Below, in pieces: positions 34,270 to 43,944 of a DNA stretch of 64,000 bases; within the stretch, counting starts at the first letter, position 1; the number at the start of each line of letters is the position of its first letter. The notes below the pieces were generated by a model, which worked only from the letters and a program-made list of their open reading frames with translations, was not told the DNA's origin and searched no databases. This stretch comes from Flavonifractor sp. An92 (GTDB lineage Bacteria > Bacillota > Clostridia > Oscillospirales > Oscillospiraceae): the NCBI RefSeq assembly GCF_002159175.1, contig NZ_NFGZ01000012.1:33318-97317 (forward strand), given 5' to 3'. The position numbers and the translations under genes were made by a program.

Positions 34270-35541
34270 TTAACCTTCCTCCAGTTCCGATTTGGGGATA
34301 TGGATGGTGAACGTGGTGGCACCGTCCGCGCTGGACACGGCGATGGTGCCGTGGAGCTTTTCCTCCACCAGCCCCTTCACCAGGGGCAGGCCCAGGCCGC
34401 GGTTGATGGCGCCGGTGGTGTAGTTGATCTTGCTGGAGAAGCCGGGCAGGAAGATCTGGCCCAGCCGCTCCGGCGGGATGCCGCCGCAGTCATCCCGCAC
34501 CGTGAAGCAGTAGTTGTCCCCCTCCGCCCGGGCGGTGAGGGCGATGTGGTGGACCCCCTGGGTGGGGGCGGCCTCCACAGCGTTGTTGAGCAGGTTGTGG
34601 AAGATGGACATGAGGTAGTGGTGCTGGGTGGTGTAGAACTGGACGCGGCTGTCCCGCTGAAAGACCACCTGCTTTCCGGCGGCCTGGGCGGTCTGGGCCA
34701 CGCTCTGCCCCAGCAGGGCGGCCAGATCCTGCCAGACCATACCGGCCCCGGCGTCCTCCTTCTCCAGAGCCTCGGAGATGCCACGCATGATGAGGAAGTA
34801 CTCCTTTTTGACCTCATGAACGTCGGTGGCCACCGACAGGGCCAGCTCCACGTCTGACGCCGTCCCGCCGTTGTCCCGCAGGGAGCTGTACAGGTGGTAG
34901 GCCCGGTTCATGGTGTCCTCGATGAGGGCGGTGCCCTTGTCCATCCAGGCCACCTCGCTCTTGAGGCTGGCGGTCATCAGGAGGAGGCGGCGGTAGCGGT
35001 CGGCGTCCTCCCGCCGCAGGAGCTGGAAGCCGTACCCGTCCAGCAGCCGCAGCAGCCCCCAGGCCAGGATGCTGCGCACCGCGCCCACCAGCAGCAGCTG
35101 CCCCAGCGAGGCGGGGAGAAAGGCGTCCAGCCCCACCCGGACCAGGAGCTCGGCCAGGTTCGACAGGGCGTCCAGCCCGGCCAGGGGCAGGCAGGCCCAC
35201 AGGGGGAAGGGGTGGAAGCGCACCTTGTGGCGGTAGAGCTCGAAGAGCAGGCCGTAACAGACATAAAAGACCATCTCCGGCGCGTGGGCGTTCCAGCTCC
35301 CGGCCATGGTGCCCACCGTGGTCAGCCGGGCCAGCGCCCGCAGGAGGAACACCCCCGGCGCGGCCAGTACCATGCTCCACGCCACCGGGAGTACCGGCCA
35401 CAGGGAGCACAGCGCCGGCAGGAGCACCACGGCGATGGAAATGGTGAAGGCCCCCGGCTCCAGACCCATGGAGACCTGGGAGGCCACCGCAATGACCAGC
35501 GCGCCCAGCAGGGCGGAGCGCCGTCGGGATGCTTGTTCCAT
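34270..35541 (-). CDS. GlnK-like sensor histidine kinase
   Basis: The 423-residue protein has about six membrane segments in residues 10-190 with no large external loop, so it may sense a membrane or intracellular signal. A dimerisation region follows (SLKSEVAWMDKGTALIEDTM, VKKEYFLIMRGISEALEKED), and the ATPase domain has HNLLNNAVEAA (N box), DDCGGIP (G1) and GLGLPLVKGL (G2). This layout fits the GlnK/YcbA group paired with YcbB regulators. Start ATG 35541 has AAGGAGG upstream; a frame 27 nt longer lacks a good site. Confidence 0.82.
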   Translation of the reverse strand: MEQASRRRSALLGALVIAVASQVSMGLEPGAFTISIAVVLLPALCSLWPVLPVAWSMVLAAPGVFLLRALARLTTVGTMAGSWNAHAPEMVFYVCYGLLFELYRHKVRFHPFPLWACLPLAGLDALSNLAELLVRVGLDAFLPASLGQLLLVGAVRSILAWGLLRLLDGYGFQLLRREDADRYRRLLLMTASLKSEVAWMDKGTALIEDTMNRAYHLYSSLRDNGGTASDVELALSVATDVHEVKKEYFLIMRGISEALEKEDAGAGMVWQDLAALLGQSVAQTAQAAGKQVVFQRDSRVQFYTTQHHYLMSIFHNLLNNAVEAAPTQGVHHIALTARAEGDNYCFTVRDDCGGIPPERLGQIFLPGFSSKINYTTGAINRGLGLPLVKGLVEEKLHGTIAVSSADGATTFTIHIPKSELEEG

Positions 35542-35640
35542 GCTTGTCCTCCTTCTCCGAACTTCCATTGAATTCCTCTATTATCATACAATACTTTCAT
35601 AGCTTTGTATACACCGGGAAATAAATTACACGTTGCGAAT

Positions 35641-35676
35641 CAAAAAGGAGGGCCTCCGCAAAAGCGGAGGCCCTCC
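35641..35676 (-). terminator. terminator of the yedE-tusA-DUF3343 operon
   Basis: GGAGGGCCTCCGC (35647-35659), an AAAA loop and its complement (35664-35676) are followed on the minus strand by CTTTTTG-type sequence (35646-35641). Confidence 0.85.
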
Positions 35677-35688
35677 CAGCAGCAGGGT

Positions 35689-35931
35689 CTATTCTTCCTC
35701 GTTGTGGAACAGGAGCCGGTAATCCGTGCCCTCCACGGCGTAGATGCTGTCCATGTCCTCGTGGACCATGGACTCCGGGTCGAAGGGGACCTGGAATTTG
35801 ACGCAGGTGCCGCAGGAGGCGGACAGGGCACGGGGCACGGGCATCATTTTGGGCTTGTCCCCCCGGTCCTTGCAGAGCTTCTGGAACTGAATGGCTCCGA
35901 AGTGGGTATGGAAGGTGGCGATCTGTTCCAT
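35689..35931 (-). CDS. DUF3343 protein, putative Se/S carrier
   Basis: The 80-residue protein has the DUF3343 pattern: ATFHTHFGAIQFQKLCKDRG, VPRALSASCGTCVKF and a short acidic C-terminus. Small DUF3343 proteins co-occur with selenium genes and are thought to carry selenium or sulfur on the conserved cysteines (here Cys40 and Cys43 in SASCGTC). The start lies 1 nt after the TusA-like stop codon, so the two are coupled. The role is inferred from family association and context. Confidence 0.82.
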   Translation of the reverse strand: MEQIATFHTHFGAIQFQKLCKDRGDKPKMMPVPRALSASCGTCVKFQVPFDPESMVHEDMDSIYAVEGTDYRLLFHNEEE

Positions 35932-35932
35932 C

Positions 35933-36136
35933 TTACTTGGAGATGGTCAGCTCAAAGTCCTCGCCCACGGCCTTGTGGGTGACCTTGTAGCCGGCATTGG
36001 TCGCAAAGCGGGTGATGTTCTGTACGGGAGTCATGCTGTCCACCAGCACCTTCAGGGGCACGCCGCCCTTCAGGGCGTTCTTGGTCATCAGCACCGGCTC
36101 CGGGCAGGAATAGCCTCTGGCGTCCAGTTCGTTCAT
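35933..36136 (-). CDS. TusA-like sulfurtransferase (YedF type)
   Basis: The 67-residue protein is a complete SirA/TusA-fold protein with the ARGYSCPEPVLMTKNAL motif. The cysteine of the CPxP motif is the expected persulfide or selenide carrier. Next to a YedE-family transporter and selD it is the YedF-type partner, probably moving selenium rather than tRNA-thiolation sulfur. It begins 18 bp after yedE with a GGGAG site. Confidence 0.9.
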   Translation of the reverse strand: MNELDARGYSCPEPVLMTKNALKGGVPLKVLVDSMTPVQNITRFATNAGYKVTHKAVGEDFELTISK

Positions 36137-36154
36137 GTGATAACTCCCTTTCCT

Positions 36155-37213
36155 TTATTTCTTCTTGCCCAGGTTGAGGGCGCCGATGGCGCACACGATC
36201 ACCAGGCCCAGGATGACGGCGATCTTGCCGTTGGCGGTGGGGCCGTCAGCGGAGGAGGCCAGACCGAAGTTGTGGCAGAAGGCGGCGCCCACCACCATGC
36301 CCAGCACGGCCATGGAGGAGTCGCTGTTGCCGCTGCCGGAGAGGATCAGCTGGCGCAGGGGACAGCCGCCCAGCAGCACGGAGCCCACGCCCACCAGGAC
36401 CATGCCCAGCAGGTTCCACAGGCCGTCCACATGGGCCACAGGCTGGCCGGCGAAGCCGGGGTTGAACTTACCCAGGATCAGGTTGCCCACCAGCACGGCC
36501 ACGAAGATGGCCACAAAGCCGCTGAGCAGGTGGAAATCCTTGAAGAGCAGGGCGTCGCGGATGCCGCCCACCATGCACAGGCGGGTCTTCTGGGCCAGAG
36601 CGCCCACCACCAGACCGGCGATGAGAGCCGCGGCGATGGGGGCACGCATGGAGCCCGGGCCGCTCTCCGAGAACATCAGCAGGGCGGGGGCGCCCACCAG
36701 CAGGATCAGCAGGCCCACGGCCACGGCGGGCATCAGGACGCCCTCCACCTTGGGCTGGGGAGTGGACTTTTTGAGGGAGAAGCCGGCGCGCAGGAACAGG
36801 GTGCCGATACCGATGCCCAGCACGAAGCCGACCAGGCCCAGGATGGCGTTGCCGTCACCGCCGCCCAGGCGGATGACCATACGCAGGGGGCAGCCCAGGA
36901 ACATCAGGGCGCCCACCATCACACAGAAGCCCAGCACGAAGCGGGCCATGGGGGACGAGCCGCCCCGGACATTGAACTCTTTCCCGGCCAGCGCCATGAT
37001 GAACGCGCCCAGCACCAGGCCCATGATCTCCGGGCGGACATACTGCACAATGGGGGCGGAGTGGAGCTTCACGCCGCCGGCGATGTCCCGCAGGAAGCAG
37101 GCGATACAGAAGCCCATGTTGGCCGGATTGCCCAGCGCCACCAGGATCACCGAGCAGGCGCCCACGATGAGGCCGGCCAGGATGATCAGGCCGTGGTCTT
37201 TCCACTTTGACAT
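36155..37213 (-). CDS. yedE: YedE-family putative selenium transporter
   Basis: The 352-residue membrane protein has about ten helices and two internal repeats, each with a conserved Cys-Pro-Leu motif (MFLGCPLRMVIRLGGGDGNA and LLGGCPLRQLILSGSGNSD), plus GFCIACFLRDI. These are hallmarks of the YeeE/YedE family, and the version beside selD, YedF and DUF3343 is the putative selenium transporter. Start ATG 37213 follows GGAGGAG; a frame 51 nt longer has no site. The operon continues with the TusA-like and DUF3343 genes. Confidence 0.88.
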   Translation of the reverse strand: MSKWKDHGLIILAGLIVGACSVILVALGNPANMGFCIACFLRDIAGGVKLHSAPIVQYVRPEIMGLVLGAFIMALAGKEFNVRGGSSPMARFVLGFCVMVGALMFLGCPLRMVIRLGGGDGNAILGLVGFVLGIGIGTLFLRAGFSLKKSTPQPKVEGVLMPAVAVGLLILLVGAPALLMFSESGPGSMRAPIAAALIAGLVVGALAQKTRLCMVGGIRDALLFKDFHLLSGFVAIFVAVLVGNLILGKFNPGFAGQPVAHVDGLWNLLGMVLVGVGSVLLGGCPLRQLILSGSGNSDSSMAVLGMVVGAAFCHNFGLASSADGPTANGKIAVILGLVIVCAIGALNLGKKK

Positions 37214-37458
37214 AGAATCTCCTCCTTGTACTTGTAACACACCAACACACGGTTGCAGTGCCATTATAGCCCAGGGGTCCTTGGATTGGAAATCAATCTT
37301 CTCTATATAGGCTTGGATTCTATATCGAAAAATGCAATAAAGGCAGAGAAATAACCCCTGTATTTATCAATATCTTTTATTTTTATAACAAATATACCCT
37401 TTCTTTTTCGACAGGGGCTGTGTATACTTAGTTCATACGGGTAGAATGGATTCCGGCA
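37214..37458 (-). promoter_or_regulatory. AT-rich upstream region of yedE
   Basis: The region is markedly AT-rich (37300-37420). A TATAAT lies on the minus strand at 37268-37263, 50 nt before the start, without a well-spaced -35 box. No gene is seen. Confidence 0.4.
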
Positions 37459-37494
37459 CAAAAAAACGGACTCCGGTCTGACCGGAGTCCGTTT
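37459..37494 (-). terminator. terminator of selD
   Basis: AAACGGACTCCGGT (37464-37477), a CTG loop and its complement (37481-37494) form a 14-bp stem followed on the minus strand by a T-run (37466-37461). Confidence 0.88.
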
Positions 37495-37506
37495 CTTCTG
37501 CGGGGT

Positions 37507-38562
37507 TCAGCGGCCGGGCCGCACGCGGACCAGGCGCTCTCCCAAGGGGAGAACCTGTCCGATGGCTGCGCCGGGCACGCCCAGATCGTGGAGCCGGTGG
37601 AGCAGCTCTTCCGCCCGGGCCTCCGGCACCGAGATGAGGAGACCGCCGGCGGTCTGGGGATCGTAGAGGATGTCGCTGCGCTCCAGGGGGATGCCGGCGT
37701 CCACTTGTACATCGTCCGCCAGGTAGCCCATGTTGTTGTAGGCGCCGCTGGGGATGATGCCGTCTCGGGCCAGCTCCAGGGCCTTGGGCAGGATGGGCAC
37801 TGCGTCGGCCCACAGCTCGATGGTGTGCTTGCAGCCCTTGGCCATCTCCTGCACATGGCCCAGCAGGCCGAAGCCGGTGATGTCGGTGCAGGCGTTGGGG
37901 CGCACGGGGAGCATGGCCTCCTGGGCTTTCTTGTTCAGGGTGGTCATCACGGCGATCATCTCGTTGTACTCCGCCTCGCTGAGGAGGTCCGCCTTGGCGG
38001 CGGTAGAGAGCACGCCGGTGCCCAGGGGCTTGGTGATGATGAGGAGGTCGCCCTCCTTGGAGCCGTCGTTGGTGAGGATCTCCTCGGGGCGGGCGAAGCC
38101 GGTGACGCACAGGCCGTACTTGGGCTCCTTGTCCTCGATGCTGTGGCCGCCCACGATGACCGCCCCGGCCTCCATCACCTTATCATAACCGCCGGCCAGG
38201 ATGCCCTTGACGATCTCCAGGGGCAGGCAGTTGGGGAAGGTGAGCAGGTTCATGGCGATCTTGGGGGTACCGCCCATGGCCCACACGTCCGAGAGGGCGT
38301 TGGTGGCGGCCACCTGACCGAACTGGAAGGGGTCGTCCACGATGGGCGGGAAGAAGTCCACGGTGGCGATCATGGCGGTGTCGTCGTTGATGCGATAGAC
38401 GGCGGCGTCGTCGCTGGAGTCAAAGCCAACCATCAGGTTGGGGTCGTAAATGCGGGGGAGATCGGCGAGCAGGGACCCTAGGACACCCGGTCCTATCTTG
38501 GCGCCTCACCCGCCGGCAGAAGTCATCTCGGTGAGCTTGATGGCTTTGTTCTGGGATGACAT
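37507..38562 (-). CDS. selD: selenide, water dikinase, itself a selenoprotein (in-frame UGA at codon 19)
   Basis: SelD makes selenophosphate from selenide and ATP. A frame beginning at Val/Met codons near 38433 (VGFDSSDDAAVYRI) lacks the catalytic N-terminus. Extending upstream to ATG 38562 gives MSSQNKAIKLTEMTSAGG, then TGA at 38508-38506, then GAKIGPGVLGSLLADLPRIY and DPNLMVGFD with no other stop. The UGA aligns with catalytic Cys17 of E. coli SelD (GAGCGCKIS), so it should encode selenocysteine, as in Haemophilus SelD. The ATP-binding and Gly-rich parts (GVLSTAAKADLL, DITGFGLLGHVQEMA, DPQTAGGLL) are complete. The length, 351 residues, is normal. AAGGTG precedes the ATG. A LysR gene is divergent. 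Confidence 0.93.
38479..38508 (-). promoter_or_regulatory. UGA selenocysteine codon and SECIS-like hairpin in selD
   Basis: On the minus strand the UGA (38508-38506) is followed after 10 nt by TAGGAC-CGGGT-GTCCTA (38495-38479), a 6-bp stem with a 5-nt loop that has G at its second position. Distance and shape match bacterial SECIS elements read by SelB. Confidence 0.75.
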
Positions 38563-38654
38563 GATTCCGCACCTTCTTTCTCTGGTATTCCGCGAGGCCC
38601 CTCTATTCTACCCTGTGAGTTCGCAAATAGCAACAGGAGAGAGGAACGATTTCT

Positions 38655-39578
38655 ATGCAGCTCAAGCAGTTGGAAGTGTTTGTCCAGGTGGCGCGGCTGA
38701 AGAGCTTTTCCAAGGCGGCCGACGCCCTCTATCTGACCCAGCCCACCATCAGCGCCCACATCAGCGCGCTGGAGAGCGAGCTGGGCACCAAGCTGGTGGT
38801 GCGCTCCACCAAGGAGATCCAGCTCACCACCACAGGCAGCATCCTCTTCAGCTACGCCAATCAGATCCTGGGTCTGTGCGAGCGGGCGGAGCAGGATGTG
38901 CGCACCGCCTCCTCGGACATCCAGGGCGCGCTGTCGGTGGCGGCGTCCACGGTGCCCTCCCAGTACCTCCTGCCCCGCATCCTGCCCCACCTGCGCCAGC
39001 GCTACCCCAAGGTGTTCTTCCAGGTGTTCCAGGGGGACAGCAGCCAGGTGGCCCAGCGCATCTTTGAAAACGGCGCGGAGCTGGGCATCATCGGCTCCCC
39101 GGTCCAGAAGGCCGGATGTGTCTGTACCCCCTTCTTCTCCGAGCGGATGGTCATCGTCACCCCCAACACCCCCGAGTATCAGGAGCTGGGCGGGGAGATG
39201 ACCGGCCAGGTCCTCCGCTCCAGCCCCTTCCTGGTCCGGGAGCCCGGCTCCGGCACCCGCAAGCGCAGTGAGGAATTTCTCCGCGGCATCGGCGTGGACC
39301 CCCGGGAGCTGACCCTGGCCGCCCAGCTGCAGAGCACCGAGAGCATCCTCCAGGGCGTCAAAAACGGCCTGGGCATCTCCATCGTCTCCGGCCTGGCCGC
39401 CAGCGACTATGTGCAGATGGGCGCGGTGCTGTCCTTTGACTTCGACAGCCCTCTCCTCACCCGGCAGTTCTACCTCATCCACCACCGCAACCGCCCCCAC
39501 TCCCCGGCGGCCGCCATGCTGCTCAAGGAGCTGCCCCGCTACTTCCAGAACGAGATCTCCGCCGAAGATGTGACCTGA
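38655..39578 (+). CDS. LysR-family regulator, selenium-metabolism associated
   Basis: The 307-residue protein has an N-terminal winged helix (MQLKQLEVFVQVARLKSFSK, ALYLTQPTISAHISALESEL) and a periplasmic-binding-like effector domain (residues about 90-295, with LLPRILPHLRQRYP and FLVREPGSGTRKRSEEF). It is divergent from selD across 92 bp, a typical LysR arrangement, and belongs with a LysR type that accompanies selenium genes. Its effector is unknown. AGGAG lies upstream of the ATG. Confidence 0.88.
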   Translation: MQLKQLEVFVQVARLKSFSKAADALYLTQPTISAHISALESELGTKLVVRSTKEIQLTTTGSILFSYANQILGLCERAEQDVRTASSDIQGALSVAASTVPSQYLLPRILPHLRQRYPKVFFQVFQGDSSQVAQRIFENGAELGIIGSPVQKAGCVCTPFFSERMVIVTPNTPEYQELGGEMTGQVLRSSPFLVREPGSGTRKRSEEFLRGIGVDPRELTLAAQLQSTESILQGVKNGLGISIVSGLAASDYVQMGAVLSFDFDSPLLTRQFYLIHHRNRPHSPAAAMLLKELPRYFQNEISAEDVT

Positions 39579-39724
39579 GTTTCCCTGCCAAAGTTCGGCG
39601 GGTCCGAGCCACTGGATTTTGTGTGTTTTGTGCCCCGCTGTGGGGCGGCACTGTGTCATTTCCACAGAAGCCATCCCCCCGCAGCCCCCAAGTCTCTTCC
39701 ATTTCCACAGGGTATCCCGCCCAG

Positions 39725-39768
39725 AATGCCGCGACCGGAGCGATTCGGCCGCGGCATTTCGCGTTTTT
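39725..39768 (+). terminator. terminator of the LysR gene
   Basis: AATGCCGCG (39725-39733) pairs with CGCGGCATT (39750-39758), with GCGTTTTTGG following. Confidence 0.7.
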
Positions 39769-39784
39769 GGGCGAAAAAAACCGC

Positions 39785-39813
39785 TTGACATTTTCTGGTC
39801 TGTTCCGTAAAAT
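39785..39813 (+). promoter_or_regulatory. promoter of the fatty acid synthesis operon
   Basis: TTGACA (39785-39790), a 17-nt spacer and TAAAAT (39808-39813) form a near-consensus sigma-A promoter, with a start expected near 39820. Confidence 0.85.
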
Positions 39814-39823
39814 ACGTTTAAAC

Positions 39824-39850
39824 TTTTTAATTAAATTTTTTTAATTAAAA
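39824..39850 (+). promoter_or_regulatory. tandem palindromes, candidate FabT-like operator
   Basis: Two TTAATTAA palindromes (39827-39834 and 39841-39848), 14 bp apart in an A/T-only context, lie just downstream of the predicted transcription start, where a bound repressor would block transcription. The MarR protein at the operon end is the obvious candidate ligand. Confidence 0.55.
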
Positions 39851-39910
39851 TTTTTGAAACTACAAACTGCGACGTCCGTCGCCCCCGCAAAGGGAAAGGA
39901 GAACGTAACT

Positions 39911-40138
39911 ATGTTTGAGAAGGTCCGTGACATTATTGTGAGCAACCTGAGCTGCGATCTGGAGGCCGTCACCATGGAGGCCAGCCTCACCGACGATCTG
40001 GAGCTGGACAGCCTGGACGCCGTGGATCTGAACGCCGCTCTGGAGGATGAGCTGGGCGTGTCCATGCCCGACGAGGTGCTGAAGGAAGTCCAGACCGTGG
40101 GCGACATCGTCCGCTATCTGGAGGAGCACGCCGAGTAA
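39911..40138 (+). CDS. acpP: acyl carrier protein
   Basis: The 75-residue acidic protein has the phosphopantetheine site ELDSLDAVDL (Ser in DSL), and the whole sequence fits a type II acyl carrier protein: MFEKVRDIIVSNLSCDLEAV at the start and VGDIVRYLEEHAE at the end. It carries growing fatty acyl chains for all Fab enzymes. It is the first gene of the operon. ATG 39911 follows AAAGGAG; the frame extends upstream into the operator region but without a better start. Confidence 0.95.
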   Translation: MFEKVRDIIVSNLSCDLEAVTMEASLTDDLELDSLDAVDLNAALEDELGVSMPDEVLKEVQTVGDIVRYLEEHAE

Positions 40139-40151
40139 GGGGCGCAGGGCC

Positions 40152-40619
40152 ATGGAACTGAACGAAGTTTTAGCGCTGATGGAGCGCTTTGAGGGCAGCG
40201 CCATCCAGCGCATGGAGCTGGAGAGCAAGGGCTTCCGCCTGATGCTGGACAAGGCCGTGCCGGTGGCGGCGGCGCCCGTGGCTGCCGTCCCCGTGGCCGC
40301 GCCCGTCCCTGCTGCGGCCCCCGCCGCCGCTCCCGCGCCCGCCCCGGAGGCTCCCGCCGCCGCTCCTGCCGAGGCGGAGGGCACCCTCATCAAGGCTCCC
40401 CTGGTGGGCACCTTCTACGCCGCCTCTTCCCCCGACGCCGCCCCCTTTGCCCCCGTGGGCGCCCAGGTGAAGGCCGGCCAGACCCTGTGCATCCTGGAGG
40501 CCATGAAGATGATGAGCGAGGTCCCCTCTCCCGTCAGCGGCGTCATCACCGAGGTGCTGGTGTCCGACGGCGAGCTGGTGGGCTTCGACCAGCCCCTGTT
40601 CCGCGTGAAGGAGTGCTGA
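40152..40619 (+). CDS. accB: biotin carboxyl carrier protein of acetyl-CoA carboxylase
   Basis: The 155-residue protein has an N-terminal helical part, an Ala/Pro-rich flexible linker (about 36-75) and a biotinyl domain ending in VKEC. The biotin attachment site is Lys119 in ILEAMKMMSE. It shuttles carboxybiotin between AccC and AccAD to make malonyl-CoA. It follows acpP by 13 bp. Confidence 0.95.
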   Translation: MELNEVLALMERFEGSAIQRMELESKGFRLMLDKAVPVAAAPVAAVPVAAPVPAAAPAAAPAPAPEAPAAAPAEAEGTLIKAPLVGTFYAASSPDAAPFAPVGAQVKAGQTLCILEAMKMMSEVPSPVSGVITEVLVSDGELVGFDQPLFRVKEC

Positions 40620-40714
40620 TCCCGGCCCCAGCCGCAATAACCGCGCCATAGCAGACGACCTCCATGTCCGGAGCCGGTCTCTCATCTGCGCGGGAATCCC
40701 ATGGAGGTTTTGCT

Positions 40715-42094
<1,380 letters not shown>

Positions 42095-42116
42095 GGCGCG
42101 TTGAAAGGAGACTGCC

Positions 42117-43001
42117 GTGAATCACATCTTTTTACAGCGCCGTGCCAAGCTGGAGCAGCTTCAGCGCCAGCGGGGTTTGCGGGAAAAGGCCGGCGTCAAG
42201 CGCCCCGAGGCCAGCGTCTTTGAGCAGTGCCCCGCCTGCGGGGCCGCCGTGGCCAAGCGGGACCTGGCCCGCTCCCTGTATGTCTGCCCCGAGTGCGGCC
42301 AGCACCACAAGATCGGGGCCTATCTGCGTCTTTCCATGCTGCTGGACCCCCACACGTTCCAGGAGCTGGACGAGCACCTGTGCTCCACCGACCCCCTGAG
42401 CTTCCCCAATTATGAGGAGAAGCTCGCCGGTCTGCGGCACAAGACCGGTCTCACCGAGGGCGTGGTCACCGCCCGGGGCAAGATCAACGGCCGCAGCGTG
42501 GTGGCCGCTGTCCTGGACAGCAGCTTCCTCATGGGCAGCATGGGCATCGCCGTGGGTGAGAAGATCACCCGGGCGGTGGAGTACGCCATGCGGCAGAAGC
42601 TGCCCCTCATCATCTTTTCCGCCAGCGGTGGCGCCCGGATGCAGGAGGGCATCCTGTCCCTCATGCAGATGGCCAAGACCAGCGCCGCCCTGGACCGTTT
42701 CCGCAGCAGCGGCGGACTGTACATCTCGGTGTTCACCCACCCCACCACCGGCGGCGTGACGGCCTCTTTCGCCTCCCTGGGCGACTACACCCTGGCCGAG
42801 CCGGGGGCCCTCATCGGCTTTGCCGGGCCCCGGGTCATCGAGCAGACCATCGGCCAGAAGCTCCCCGAGGGGTTCCAGAGCGCCGAATACCTGGAGGAGC
42901 ACGGCTTCGTGGACCAGATCGTCCCCCGCAGCCGCATGCGGGACGTGATCTCCCAGCTCCTCCGGCTCCACCAGAAGGGAGGCAAGCTCCATGATTCGTG
43001 A
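42117..43001 (+). CDS. accD: acetyl-CoA carboxylase carboxyltransferase subunit beta
   Basis: The 294-residue protein has the N-terminal zinc ribbon (CPACG...CPECGQHH, about residues 37-63) and a crotonase-type carboxyltransferase domain (SGGARMQEGILSLMQMAKTS, SVFTHPTTGGVTASFA, IGFAGPRVIEQTI). With AccA it transfers the carboxyl group from biotin to acetyl-CoA. The start is GTG 42117 after GAAAGGAG. It overlaps accA by 11 bp. Confidence 0.95.
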   Translation: MNHIFLQRRAKLEQLQRQRGLREKAGVKRPEASVFEQCPACGAAVAKRDLARSLYVCPECGQHHKIGAYLRLSMLLDPHTFQELDEHLCSTDPLSFPNYEEKLAGLRHKTGLTEGVVTARGKINGRSVVAAVLDSSFLMGSMGIAVGEKITRAVEYAMRQKLPLIIFSASGGARMQEGILSLMQMAKTSAALDRFRSSGGLYISVFTHPTTGGVTASFASLGDYTLAEPGALIGFAGPRVIEQTIGQKLPEGFQSAEYLEEHGFVDQIVPRSRMRDVISQLLRLHQKGGKLHDS

Positions 43002-43944
43002 GATCGAAGAGAAGATCGCCGACATCGACGCTGAGATGGCGAAGCTGTCGGGCAGCGACCAGGGCGCCTCCCGCCTGCGCTACGCCCAGCTGGTGCGGGA
43101 CCGCTCCGAGCTCCTGGAGGCCTGCCGGGATCTCTCCGCCGGTGACAAGGTCTATGTGGCCCGCCACGCCGGACGCCCCGGCACCGCGGACTTCATCAAC
43201 GCCCTCATCACCGACTTCTTTGAGTGCAAGGGCGACCGGCTGTGCCGGGAGGACCCCAGCATCCTGGGCGGCGTGGGCTTCTACCACGGCCTCCCTGTCA
43301 CTGTCATCGGCCACCGCAAGGGCAAGGATTTACAGGAGAACATGGCCTGCAACTTCGGCATGCCCTCCCCCGAGGGCTACCGCAAGGCCCAGCGCCTGAT
43401 GAAGCAGGCCGAGCAGTTCCACCGGCCCATCATCACCTTCGTGGACACCCCCGGCGCCTACCCCGGCCTGGAGGCCGAGGCCCACGGCCAGGGTGAGGCC
43501 ATTGCCTCCAGCCTGGCTCTGATGAGCTCCCTCACCGTGCCGGTGATCAGCGTCATCATCGGCGAGGGCGGCAGCGGCGGCGCGCTGGCGCTGGCCGTGG
43601 CCAACAAGGTGCTGATGCTGGAGAACGCCGTCTACTCGGTGCTCTCCCCCGAGGGCTTCGCCTCCATCCTCTGGAAGGACTCCGGCCGGGCCGGAGAGGC
43701 CGCCGACGTGATGAAGCTCACCGCCGACGACCTGTTGGAGCTGGATGTCATCGACCAGATCATCCCCGAGCCCCTGGGCGGCGCCCACCAGAACCCCGCC
43801 GCCGTCTTTTCCGCGGTGGACCGGGCGCTGTACATCAGCCTGCAGCAGCTGCTGAAGCTGCGCTCGCCCGCCGCCCACCGCTATCAGAAATTCCGTGACA
43901 TGGGCCTGCGCTACACCGTTGAGGCCCGAAAGGACAGAACATGA
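42991..43944 (+). CDS. accA: acetyl-CoA carboxylase carboxyltransferase subunit alpha
   Basis: The 317-residue protein matches AccA: the N-terminal helical region (IREIEEKIADIDAEMAKL), then ITDFFECKGDRLCREDPSIL, FGMPSPEGYRKAQRLMKQAE, DTPGAYPGLEAEAHGQGEAI and GEGGSGGALALAVAN. It forms the carboxyltransferase with AccD. The start overlaps the end of accD, and the stop overlaps the fabH start (ATGA), so all three are translationally coupled. Confidence 0.95.
   Translation: MIREIEEKIADIDAEMAKLSGSDQGASRLRYAQLVRDRSELLEACRDLSAGDKVYVARHAGRPGTADFINALITDFFECKGDRLCREDPSILGGVGFYHGLPVTVIGHRKGKDLQENMACNFGMPSPEGYRKAQRLMKQAEQFHRPIITFVDTPGAYPGLEAEAHGQGEAIASSLALMSSLTVPVISVIIGEGGSGGALALAVANKVLMLENAVYSVLSPEGFASILWKDSGRAGEAADVMKLTADDLLELDVIDQIIPEPLGGAHQNPAAVFSAVDRALYISLQQLLKLRSPAAHRYQKFRDMGLRYTVEARKDRT

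Larger units (their letters stand above)
39579..39910 (+). promoter_or_regulatory. intergenic region and promoter zone of the fatty acid operon
   Basis: This 332-bp gap holds a terminator for the LysR gene (39725-39768), a strong promoter (39785-39813), two TTAATTAA palindromes (39827-39848) and the acpP ribosome binding site. Bases 39590-39720 show nothing I can support. Confidence 0.6.

Noticed and set aside
37507..38433. SelD as a 308-residue protein starting at Met 38433
   Set aside because: This start lacks a ribosome binding site and omits the conserved catalytic N-terminus, which is present upstream once the UGA is read as selenocysteine.
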